64,000 bases of DNA from Lichtheimia corymbifera B2541 (taxonomy: Eukaryota > Mucoromycota > Mucoromycetes > Mucorales > Lichtheimiaceae). Shown piece by piece: positions 22,108 through 33,090 of this stretch (the first letter of the stretch is position 1; each line of letters opens with the position of its first letter). The position numbers and the translations under genes are program-made. The stretch covers positions 124,001-188,000 of the forward strand of contig JNEU01000565.1 of the NCBI GenBank assembly GCA_000697475.1. Reading direction: 5' to 3'. The notes under the pieces are model-generated. The model did no database searches. It was not told the DNA's origin and was given only the letters and a program-made list of their open reading frames with translations.

Positions 22108-25100
22108 TCACAAGCTTCGTTTTTTCTTTGCGTAGCTGCTCAAGGTCTGCTCCGTGCGATGATCCGTGTACCATGTATTCAAGCGGTTGTAAAGGAGATT
22201 CACCTTATCCATGATGTTGTTTTCTTGACAAAAATTTTCAACCGTGGTCTTCAGATCCTCGCCCTATATCCAATCTCCATTAATACTTGAATAAAGTATC
22301 GTCATCATGGTGTAACACACATACATCGTAAATTTCAATGGGCGGAAGGTTGTCTTGGGGATCAAACGTGCATTTGGCCATGAGCTTTCTTCCGTCTCTT
22401 GCGATATTTTTAGACATTGTTGTACGGCTGCTATCCCTAGGTGAACCAGTCGATCTGGTTTGTCGTTGTGATGATGGTGATGCAGAATGAATGCTTGCTG
22501 CTTCAGTGGCGGATGATGGTGTCAAAGAGGATGGTATTGTTGTTGTGGTGGTGGTGGTATTATCAGATGAATGCAATACATTGGTGGTCTCTGCAATAGT
22601 TTGTTGGTCATTGTTGGATGTAGTAGTGGTACTATGTTGATCAGCCAAAGAAGATACATCTCGCCATACAGCTGAATCCATGATTGGCGTTATTGATGTT
22701 GGAGAATGTTTCATTCCGATGTTGGTGCTCGTGGTATCGCTGGTATCGATTAAAAGCCCACCAGATGATGATGATGGTGTTTGAGGAGGAGTATGTGTCA
22801 TTGTCGTATTGATGTTATCGGTTAAAGTACCACCAGCAGACTGCCGAGAAGCGTCAAGGAAATCACCCCATCCACGACCAGCACGTTCGTGCGTAGGAAT
22901 CTCCCCACGAGTCATTGATGTACCCCGTTGTGCTCCTCTGCTTCGAGTGGTAGTCCCATGCGGCTTGGGCGTCGTTGGGGGACCTACATGAAAGTATACA
23001 AGAGCATGAGTAAAGGAAATCATACAAGTTTTCATTGTGAATATTTTCCCCCATCCCTCCATTTTTGACCCATAACAACTCTGCTGCCATGACGACGGAC
23101 CATCCTGCAAACCATCCTTCATTGTCATCATCATCTTGTAGTGATACCTGATGGCCATCATCAATCATTATGACACCCTCTTGTGACTTGTTCATCCATT
23201 CATGCGCTGTCGACCACTTTGGATTCCCAGGATGTGTGGGCGGAGGAAGCATTGGGGTACACACCATCCAGCTATTACCTTTCATTTTTCCAGTAGCCGG
23301 AGATTGGGTCCTGGTGGTGGTTGTGGTGGTGTTGGTGGGCATCCGAGTATTTGTGTGCGTTTCAGTGAGAATCGTTACTCCGTCATCATCATCCCAATCG
23401 ATCAATTCGTCATCAGGACTTAATAGTGATTTGCGTGGCGGTGATGTGGTGGTATCCTGTTGTCGTGGCGATGGTGTACGAGAAATCGCTGCTGACCAAG
23501 CTCGATCATTGTCACTGGAAAAACTCTTCCGTTGGTCTTCAATCACTTGATATGCATATCCTTGTTTACGGAGGTCCTTCCATGCCACAACATCTTTGGG
23601 TGTTCCCCATCCTTCCACATCTGCTGCACTGCTGGTTATAAGTGAAGGTGTTGCAGGCGGATCAATACTGGTCGACTGTTGATGCTGCTCATGTTGCTGT
23701 CGTTGTTGCTTGACATGGTCCCATTCTGTAACGCTTTCAGCTCCCCATCCTTCTTGTGATTGTTGCTTCTGAGTAGGTGATACTGACGTTGACTTTGACT
23801 TGGAAGCTGTGTTATCCCACGAACCAACAGTACCCCATCCACCTAGGTCCATATCAGATTGGCTGGTGCTCCCAAAGTCAGATCGATTCTCATTCCCATA
23901 GCTTCTTGGTTCATCTTCCTCAACTTGCTCATCATGCTGTCGAAAATCCTTGATAATAGTTGAATGTACTGAAGTTGGTGATTCTGCTCGATCAGATGTA
24001 CTCGATTTGGATAAAGGCGTGTTTGTGTCTGATTGATCATCGTCAAGAGAAGATTCTTCAATGCGTGGTCGCAAGATCGGTTGTTGGATGTATTCTTCAG
24101 TATTGGATTGCTCGGCAGGGTCCCATAGCATTGGTGTGGTGGGTATTTGCTTTGTAGCAGATGGCTTCTCGCTCCGAGTGTGTGGTTCCTCTTTTTGTAA
24201 TATAAAAAATGAGCATGTGATTTATGCATACAGCAATGGCGACTTACCATAACCGGGTGATGTTGTCAAAGCTTCCTTATTTTGATGTTGTGGAAGAGAG
24301 TCGCTATCACACTATGTATATGTGGATCAGGATTAGTCATCCATGCTATTTGACCCCCTTGCCTGAATATCTGTACCTGTTGTACTCGTTCAATGGCTTC
24401 TACTAGACGTGTAACAGCAATCCCCAGCTCTTTGGAAAGAAGAACAATGTGCTCGCCCGTGAGATAATGGCTCTGAAGTGTAGGCGTAAGATCTCTGTGA
24501 TCGTATATATCCAGCTCAGCGACGCGCATGATGGATTGTTGGTCGAGTATAATACTGTTGGTGTCATGGTTGACTGCTGCTGCGTATTTCCCAATCACTG
24601 ATCTCGTAATGTCATCATATCCCACCAGCTTGATGCGCCTTAATCCATGAGAAACGCCTCGACAACACATTTGATGCAAGATACGGGGATGAAGTGCACC
24701 ACAATGTTCCACGTGAATGTCATGAATGAGAGCTGTTGTATTCATGTCTCCCAGATACTCGAAAAAGGAATCAGTGATATGGCGGCAATGAATCAAATGT
24801 AGCGTATGAAGCAAAGGGTTGTGATCAACAAGATGAATAACACCAAGATTCGTCACCCATGGACAATGAGATAAGCCAAGGATTTTGATCTCGTGGGCTT
24901 CGTCAGTGGCCTTCATCAGCTGCTTGTCAGTGATGTCAACATTCGTCAGCAGCAACTTTTCCAATACAAGAGGACCGTGTGGATAGCAAATCGAATCATC
25001 ATCTTCATTCGGATCATTCCGCACACTGTTTTCATCAGCACGTATATCCAGGCTCTTGAGACCCAAGCTGTGTGTCAATGCCATGATGGTCGCATAAGTG

Positions 25101-25990
25101 CTATTGCCAAGAATCCCATCGACAACCAATTCTTCCAGCTCAGGGAAATTCTGTGTCAACGTGCGTATATGATCGTGATTCATGTAAAGCGCACTCGTCA
25201 ATGTCAAAGAACGAAGTTCCAGGCCAGTGCGTGCAAGGCTTTTGATCAGAGCATGGGTGGCTCGGGCATATGGGTCATTATTGCTGATGTTGCCAGACGA
25301 GGATATCATATGATCACGATTCCTTGGTAAAGGGATTTGTAATGACTGCAGGGAATGGAGAGCTCGATTCTTCAAAGCAGTGACAAATGATTCTGATAGC
25401 ATAAAAGGACCATCGAGACATAAGCGGCGTAACTTTGACAAGAGACCACGTTGAATAACACCGGACCGAGCAATATCGGAACTGCAACCCACCAGCGTAA
25501 GTTCCTCAAGATGTTGAAGACGACTGCCAAGAGATTCAAGGTCAACAGGGTGTAGAAACCATCCATAGATGCGTAGAGATTGAATATGTTCGCATTGTTG
25601 TGCCAAATGTTGGATAAGGTCGGATTCAGTGAGCTTATAATGGCAATGTCGATGATGTGATAGATCGGAATAGACATGTGGCACAAAGACCGTGTCAACG
25701 TGTTGGTCATGTAACATCAGACTCAGTCGCTTGACAACCATAGCAAGTCGCTTATGTTGACTAGCAGACTTGACGAAACGATCAAATGACACCAATGTGC
25801 GGAATTGTGGTGCTTCCCATAGTACGTCGGTTGCTGCCTTTTGCCATATTGGATGCACACGACATAATTCATAGACGTCGCGTTGGCTTGTCAATGCCCG
25901 GCAAATTCGTTCCATGTCAGGATTGCGTAACTGGAGCGAACTGCTTGGTGGCGACTCCCATCGCACCAGCCACTCCTCGTGTAAGCTCAT
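22108..25990 (-). CDS. F-box/leucine-rich-repeat protein with WG-rich disordered tail
   Basis: Six exons give 1204 residues: 25990-24377, 24311-24248, 24190-23148, 23104-23026, 22983-22325 and 22263-22108. Residues 1-110 look F-box-like (VYELCRVHPIWQKAATDVLW, then FRTLVSFDRFVKSA). Residues ~110-500 carry leucine-rich repeats of the fungal AMN1-like type (LEELTLVGC, LRSLTLTSA, IKILGLSHCPWVTNLG, LHTLHLIHCRHITD). From ~540 on it is Ser/Thr/Asp/Gln-rich with isolated tryptophans: GGWGTVGSW, EGWGAES, EGWGTPK, EGWGK and RGWGDF. The C-terminus (DGRKLMAKCTFDP...) appears folded but was not identified. The ATG at 25990 avoids a microsatellite-encoded extension. Introns 4 and 5 are only 43 and 42 nt and less certain; an unspliced intron 1 would end the protein at 24266. 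Confidence 0.7.
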
Positions 25991-26060
25991 GTTGGTATTG
26001 ACCTTGACAAGGGAAAAGGGGGAAAAGAAAAGTGGGGATAGACAGAGGGGGCCGGGAAGA

Positions 26061-26117
26061 GAGAGAGAGAGAGAGACAGAGAAAGAAATCAAAGAATGTA
26101 TCAATGAATGGAATGTA

Positions 26118-26164
<47 letters not shown>
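26061..26164. repeat. GA-rich tract and (CA)22 microsatellite
   Basis: Alternating GA from 26061 to about 26086, then an uninterrupted CA dinucleotide run at 26121-26164, just upstream of the F-box gene. It creates a spurious Cys-Val open-frame extension. Confidence 0.9.
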
Positions 26165-26167
<3 letters not shown>

Positions 26168-26685
26168 TAAACACATCACAGCCTTTTTGATATCCGCCAT
26201 CACTGTCAGGTCACTTGTTCATGATTAACTGTATTATATCACTCAGATTGACCTGTAACCGTGTATTAGCCTTTCTTTGATCTTGCAAAACCACTGGTCA
26301 TGTTTCATTCATGCTTAACTTCATTCCAAATTCAGAAATCGCGCATGTCTACTGCATATGGGGGGTGGTGCTTGTTACAATCAAAGTAGGACCCAACACA
26401 AGCCATTAAAATGGTGATTGAGTAAGCAAACCTGTACTCATGAGGCTAGTAATCTTGACGATGGCGTTGGATCCAGCCACCACTAACAAGGATAACATTC
26501 ATTAAGCCAGAAAGCTTTTGGGTATTCAAATGCAAAAGACAATGTATTCATGAGATATGCAAAAAGGTTATATGCTGATGTATCGATTAATTATATAATG
26601 CTAAATGAAAAAGAGCTGGTACATATTGTCCATGTTGAGTCTACATATTGCCAATGATGTATCAGAAAAAGAGCCTTCCACATAC
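26165..26685. other. Intergenic, nothing recognised
   Basis: AT-rich promoter-side sequence of the F-box gene, running to the 3' end of the small secreted protein gene. No gene seen. Confidence 0.4.
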
Positions 26686-26943
26686 CTAATTTTTATCCTC
26701 GTCCTTGCAAGAAGCATGGTCACCCTTCAAAGTGCAACAGAGTTGGAAAACTGTCTTGTTCAGACGGACATCAACAACGCATTCATTGCTGCTTTGAGCT
26801 GAGTTTGATGGTGATGGGCAACATTGAGCTGTGTGATCTTCATCTTGACAGGAGCAAATATCAGTTCCGGCAGGGATAGCTTGGACAAGGCTGGAAAGAA
26901 GCATTGATGCGCAAAGAGCAAAGAAAAGGCTTGACTTGACCAT
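26686..26943 (-). CDS. Small secreted cysteine-rich protein
   Basis: Single-exon gene of 85 residues. A clear signal peptide opens it: MVKSSLFFALCASMLLSSL, with cleavage probably after VQA. The mature ~62-residue part has eight cysteines in the order C-x-C, CC, C, CC, C (DICSCQD, QCCPS, NECVV, QLCCTL, SCKDE). It has one N-x-T glycosylation site (NKT) and a charged C-terminus. A TATA element lies 59-65 nt upstream. The spacing is not that of hydrophobins (C, CC, C, C, CC, C), although the double-CC content is reminiscent. Candidate roles are surface coat, antimicrobial or interaction protein. No family was recognised. Confidence 0.75.
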   Translation of the reverse strand: MVKSSLFFALCASMLLSSLVQAIPAGTDICSCQDEDHTAQCCPSPSNSAQSSNECVVDVRLNKTVFQLCCTLKGDHASCKDEDKN

Positions 26944-27001
26944 GGTGTTATGTTTCGAAATAAATGTGAAATAACGTGGACCTGCTATGTCTATGCAGTC
27001 C

Positions 27002-27008
27002 TTTTATA
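27002..27008 (-). promoter_or_regulatory. TATA box of the secreted protein gene
   Basis: TATAAAA on the minus strand (plus TTTTATA), 59-65 nt upstream of the start codon at 26943. Confidence 0.5.
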
Positions 27009-28202
27009 AGCACCATGATCCTAATGTGCCAGTGTTCGTAGGTGGCAAAAAGCTTCGAATCGAATCTTACTCCCAAACCCCCTTGATACATTGGGCCATC
27101 CGAGAAATCCTACCCCTGAGATCCCTCACCCACCAAGGTCCAACTGACAAAGCTTGATGTGCATGCATACATGACGACCCAAAACCTTGTTTCTTTTTCT
27201 TTTATTCGATTCCCAGACTTGTGGTAAAGCAATTAGCACGACCAGCTAGATACTACTGCACCAAAATTGTATACATTGATTCCCTATGTAACATTCTTGG
27301 CTCTTACAATGACACACCTTGAATCAAACAAAGAAATATAAGTAAACAATCAATCGGGAAAGGAGATAGATAATTGATTCCTTTTTCATACAAGGTGAAT
27401 GAAAAGAAAAACATTCTTCGAAAGAATTGCTTGTCGAACAACCTTGGCATTTTGAATACCGGTCCCCGACTCAAGGGGGTTTACTTTCAATATATGGATC
27501 GCGTATATGTAACTAGGAGGCAAGGGCAAGCCAATCGTTACATACACACGTACATAACACCGTGATCGTTCGCACAAAAACCTAAACAGCCCTCCACAAG
27601 AAGTTGTATGTACATCATTCACTTGTTCCTTTTATCTGTAACACCATGTTTTAAAACTTCAAGGTGTTGCTGTGGTGCATAAAGACCATTTGTCCGTGGG
27701 ACGATGCATTATTGATGGTCGCGTATAGAAGAAGAACATGGATGATATGTATGTACAATCCTGCATCAATAATCGATATAGTCGAACCAGGAGGTGGTAA
27801 TGACACAAAACGATGGATGGTATACCACAGACATACTGTAAAGGAGACATTGCATTTCTCATTTTATCATCACTCGGCGTTATGGTTTGATTTAGGACTT
27901 TTTGCAGCGAAGCAAGTTATTACATGTATACTCTTTGTTGATTCTAGGGGCAGAAACGATACGGGGAAAGTGAATATTTTGGGTTGTTGAGAGAATATTG
28001 AGTGGTGAAGTGGTGAGCGTGTTGTGTGTGTGTGTTAATGGTGAATTGTGTGATTGCTATACTATGTTTCAAATGCAAAAGGAACAGGGCAAGGGTAAAA
28101 AAAGGTAGAAAGCATTGATTGATAAAAAAATAGACATTGTGAACGAAGATGGGGTGTGTGAGTGTGTGAGTGTGTGTGTGCGCGTGTGTGTACGAATGTG
28201 AT
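27009..28202. other. Intergenic, nothing recognised
   Basis: Promoter side of the secreted protein gene and 3' region of the importin gene. It includes a GT-rich imperfect microsatellite (28149-28192). No gene or structured repeat was found. Confidence 0.4.
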
Positions 28203-31200
28203 CTAAGCGGTAGGATGTTGTTGTTGTTGAGCATGCTGATCAGCTGTTGACATGATGCCCATGATGACTTGTTGTTGTTCAGCATCCAAGTCCTTGGTTA
28301 ACAGAGAGTATGATGCAGGGTTGTTGTGCTGCATATCTATCAAAGGAAGAATTTTGGTAAGCTTTCCCATTGTCATCAACCCTTTTCCTCTATACAACTT
28401 ACTCTTGAAGACCTCGCCAAAGCGGATATAAGGATCAATCTCATCCAAAGGCGACTCGAACAATAATTCTTCCTCGATCTCACTTTCAAAGTCATCGAAC
28501 TCGGATTCACTGTTATTGCTGGCAGCTTGCTGTGCAAGGAATTCAAGATACTCGGCATCTTCATCCACAACATCTTCATCACCGTTATCGTCGTCGTCAC
28601 CATCAACGCTACCTCCTTCGGCACCGCTAAAGTCTTCGCCGTCAAATTCTTCATCATCAAAACCGTCACTGTACAGCTTTTCCATTTGCTCCCGATCTGC
28701 ATAACATCCATTGGTTAGGCATATGATTTTCTTTTCACATAGCATAAGATACTTACTCTCAATAGCCTTGGGCAAGCTCTTGAAAACATTGAGAACACCT
28801 GTCAACACTTGGGACCAACCAGCTTGTAATGATGCAGGAATGTGATCAGCCGGAAGCTCCAAAAGGGCACACAAGGCAACAATGACCAATTTCTTGTCGT
28901 GGACACGGGAGAACTTTTCCAATTCATTGAACCATAAAGTGAAGAAGCCTTGGGTCCATTGGTTTTCTTCAAGCAAGCGCAATGTCAAACCAGGGTTATA
29001 GTAAAGACAGTTGATAACCACTTCCAAGCAGTGCACGCGGAACTCGGTTGTCTTCATGGAACCAGTGAAGATGTATTGGAATGCCAAGTTGAGGAAAGGA
29101 CCAATGCACTAGCAAAATTGTCATACGTTAGAACCAAATCATATCTCCTTCAAACGCATTCAACTTACATTATCAACATGACCACGGCAGTTAAGCAACA
29201 CCGACTCCATCAGTTTGCATGCACAAACACGATCGTGCTCTCCAAGACGGTCGCTCTTCATGACAGTATCAATGATATCATAGACCATGTGCTGAATTTG
29301 TTCATTGGATACAAAGACATCTCGGCCATAAGAAATGTAGTTGTCCAAGGGTGGTAACATTTCATCCATGTAATCAATACCGGAGTCCTTGAATGCCTTG
29401 TAGATGAGTTCAAACACGCTCCACATGGTAGGGGTGACACGCTTGGCGGAGAAAGTGCAAGAATCGATGATTTCAAAGATCTCATCAAAGAGATCCATCA
29501 CCTTGTTCTCGAGCGTATAAGTGATAACAGGCAACAATGCATTTTCAAGTTGCTGAAGGACATCAGGGGTGCTTTCCAAGCTGAGAATCAAGGTACCAAT
29601 GGTCTTGAGAACACCCATTGCGGCCATGGTCTTGTCGCTCATCTCATCCACATCACCATTGAAAGATCCATCATCGCCCATAGCTTGTTGATTGGCTTGC
29701 GCAAGCTCTTCCATGATACGAAGGAAAGTGTCACGAAGTTGGGTACATAATTGGACAGCAAAGGGTGTCAATTGTTCAGCAAACACCTCGACAAATTCCT
29801 CCATGACGTTGGCCAAGGTATCAATATCAATCTCGTTGGTCAAGTTGAGGAGTTCCTGCATGATAAATGGCAAGTTGGGTGCCATGGCGTTACGCACACT
29901 CTCGTGACGAATCATAGGTTGGAGTGCCAATGCAGCTTGCACCTTGACAGGAAGTTCGGGATCACGCAACGAGTCAAGTACGTTTTGGTACAAGGTGGCC
30001 AAGTTTTGTTCGTTAGCAAAGTCAAGATCGCTAAAGTGGCGGGTCATGTCACATGCACGAGCACGGAGATAGGGGAATCGACTCTTGAACTCGGGGAATA
30101 CGTGCGTAACAAAGAAAGGCTCCATCATGTTGGCAACGGGAGACTTTTGGCGAAGCACCTGGTGTGCAAGACATCCAATCATACACAAAGCACCATCCTT
30201 TTCACGTCCATTCTTTTGCTCATCAGGAGTCTCCAAGTATCGGGTCAATACGCTGTTGATAAAGTTCAGGATGCCCATAAAGGTGTGCTTCTTGCGGTCA
30301 CGTGCAAGGTCAATCAGCAAGTTGATGGCATTGGTTTGTGGTGAGTCGAAATCCATCAATGGGTCGATCTTTTTGTGCACATATTCCACAGGATCCTCTT
30401 CCCATAACGATTCATCCTCCTGCGAGAAGCACAGCTGGGGGAAAATAAAGTGGGCAACCAAAGTCTCAGTGTATGGCTTGATGATTTGCCAAGTGATCTT
30501 GTGCTTGATACTATAATAATATAGGTAAGCAAATGATTCCTATAAAGGTATCCTGTGTTTTTTCTCTCTCTTTACCTGTCACTGAAGAATGCGGCCGACA
30601 ATGCCAAACACTTTGCAGTCATCCAATTTTCCTTTTTGATCCATCCTTCGATTTGCTTGAGATAGGTTTGGAGAATATTGGGGGCAAAATTGGTAATGAA
30701 TCCCTTTGCAAAGCCCATGTATTTGCTTGAAGAATAAGGAGCCAAAAGAGCAGGGTTGCCATACTTGCTGAAAAGACGGTTCAAACAGTGGTATGCCCAT
30801 TTTTTGGTCTTCCACCATGGGTACTTTTCACGTTCCTCGGGATCTGATGGCAATGCCTCCAAGGGAATCTTTTTGTCCACAAGCTGCAAGAACATGGTAC
30901 CCCATCCAACCAACGAAGAAGTTTCTTGAAGGCATTTTGGCAAATCCACCTATCATCAACATGATCAGATTACCGTTTTCTTTCGAATGGATGTGTATCG
31001 TACCTGGATACCAGCATGATAGATTTTCAATGCGAGTTTGAGCATCTCTGCAGCTTCAATTGTATCCATGGACACCAAGTTGTTGGCAATCGATTGGATA
31101 GTGGGGAAAACGTGCTTGACAATTTCCTTGAGAGGATCACGACGTTCTTGAGTGCTCCATCTAATATCTGACATTAGCGTCCCTTCCATTTTCTCTCTAC

Positions 31201-31880
31201 TGACGATATTTTACTTACTGGTACACCTTGACAACTTCACGCAATGATAGCAATCCAACATAAACCATGCGGGGATCTTGGGAAGTGAGTAGACCTTGCA
31301 CCTCGTTGACGAAATTGGGCCATTGATCAGGGAAATCGTTACTGAGGATTGTATTGAGCGAGGAAGTCAATTGTACTCTATAAGAAAAGTTTAAGTAACG
31401 TGGATCCATATCATGCAAGATGATTTACTTACTGCACAGCACTAGGTGCTCGTAAAAGAGCTTGAAGAATCGATTGCTTCACCATGTTACGATCATCCTC
31501 GTTGATAGGGTTAGCGACTTCTCTGGATCGATCCCAAGCCTTGTTCATACGGTTCTTAAAGTAGATAGCAGCTATGTATATACATATCCAAGTAAGCCAT
31601 ACATCCACATGCCTCATACTGTCTCTCCCACGCTTTCCAAGATATTCCTTACCAGCTTGGCGTGCACCGAGTTCAAGTTCCTCAGAAGCTAAAATTTGAA
31701 GGACAATCGGGAGGAAGCCATTGTGAGTCTCAATCTAGAGAATCGATAGACATGAGTGACCGAGTTGCCAGAATAAAAACACGTGCTTACATTACGAATG
31801 TTGAGCTCTGCTTGTTTATGCACGTTCGGATCGGGATGGTAAGTGGACACAAAGAGTTGATAGACGGCGTTTTGATCCAT
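28203..31880 (-). CDS. NMD5: Importin-7/8 family nuclear import receptor (Nmd5/Sxm1-like)
   Basis: Karyopherin-beta that carries cargo into the nucleus and is released by Ran-GTP. Ten exons: 31880-31791, 31734-31653, 31571-31433, 31377-31219, 31160-31004, 30949-30576, 30510-29169, 29108-28757, 28696-28403 and 28336-28203. They give 1040 residues, matching yeast Nmd5 and animal importin-7. The N-terminal Ran-binding region starts MDQNAVYQLFVSTYHPD and includes RNMVKQSILQALL. The middle contains HEAT-type helices, for example YGNPALLAPYSSSKYMGFAK and FKSRFPYLRARACDM. Near the C-terminus is the acidic loop typical of the family (DEEFDGEDFSGAEGG). The true start is MDQNAV; longer upstream frames run through non-conserved sequence. 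All nine introns keep frame. Confidence 0.96.
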
Positions 31881-33090
31881 GCTGCTGTGAATGAGACAAT
31901 GCCAAGGAGGAGAATAAAAGTGGATGAGGCAGTAAGCAAGTCGTGGTTGCTCCTGGGCCTTATTTGAGTGAAAGAGTGTCCAAAGAACAAAAAGAGCAGG
32001 GCTCCACCAAAAAAAAAAAGTTTGCGTTTTTTTGCTTGACCCGCGCACGAAGTCCGATTGATGGGATGAATTGGTTGGGATGCGCGCTAGACGTGTTTTC
32101 CAGGCACGACAGTTACACATACACGGAGAGATCTTTTTTTTTCTTTGTTTTTGAATCCACGATTGAACCATTGTTGTTGTTATGTTCGTTTTCTTTTATT
32201 TGCTGATGATCCTTCATCAAGAGCACTTTTACACCCTATTCAGGAACACTCACTCCTGATCTCTCTCACAACATGATGTATTTACCATGACACCATCATT
32301 ATCATATCATCTTCTTCTCCTCGAAAGTAGGTCTCGTGGATCATGCATTGTGGAAATATAACATATAGGAGAGAGGGAGAGAGAGAGAGAGAAAAGAGAG
32401 ATAGAGCCAACTCTGAAAAAGGCACCTTTGATTCCCTTCCCCTCAACTCCTTTTGTGGAAACCTTTCAGGGTGTCTTTGCATCGCATTACACAAATTAAA
32501 CAAGGATCGTCTATATCCTCTTGTCAAATGATCAGCTTGCTTTAAGCTACGGCATTGTACAACAATGAATAAAGACCTCCTCATAATGATCAATGGGCTT
32601 TGTAATTACATTGATATGTGACAGGCCACACAAGTCTCGGATGCTTTATTCATCATGTCTGGTATATATATAAAATGTGGTATCTGGGCTGTAGTGTATG
32701 TATGGAGTGGATCATAAAAAAGTGCGTATACCTCTTATATGCAGGATTGGTGGTCACCTGGATGATATTGTACATGGACAACACCGCATGGAAGAAAAAG
32801 AAGAATAAAGAATGATAAAGAAAGAGTAGCATACATAGTGTGCTTGTCGGCTCCAAACAAGGTAATAAGCGTGTGGCACACGGAGATCGGAAAGAATGTA
32901 CAATAAAAAAGATGATGATCGTATATAAACGAGTGGAACCGGGGAGGGATAAGACTTACATATGTAAAAAATGGTAGCAGAACAAAATAAAAAAAAATGA
33001 GATGAAGGAATATCATAAAGAGGGGAGTTGGTGGGATAGTTGTCATCCATTGCATTTGTCGAGTGTTGATGATGAAGAAGAAGCATCAAC
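31881..33090. other. Intergenic, nothing recognised
   Basis: Promoter side of the importin gene and 3' region of the H2C2 gene. It holds a short GA microsatellite (32371-32396) and AT-rich DNA. No gene seen. Confidence 0.4.

Noticed and set aside
22863..23104. Frame of the WG protein read straight through 23147-23105
   Set aside because: It leads, after the next intron, to a stop at 22863. Only removal of 23147-23105 reaches the long conserved-looking C-terminal frame.
25991..26203. N-terminal extension of the F-box protein starting at 26203
   Set aside because: It is encoded by the (CA)22 microsatellite and GA tract, giving repeated Cys-Val; the conserved part begins at 25990.
26686..26943. 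Hydrophobin identity for the small secreted protein
   Set aside because: Cysteine order C, C, CC, C, CC, C differs from the hydrophobin order C, CC, C, C, CC, C.
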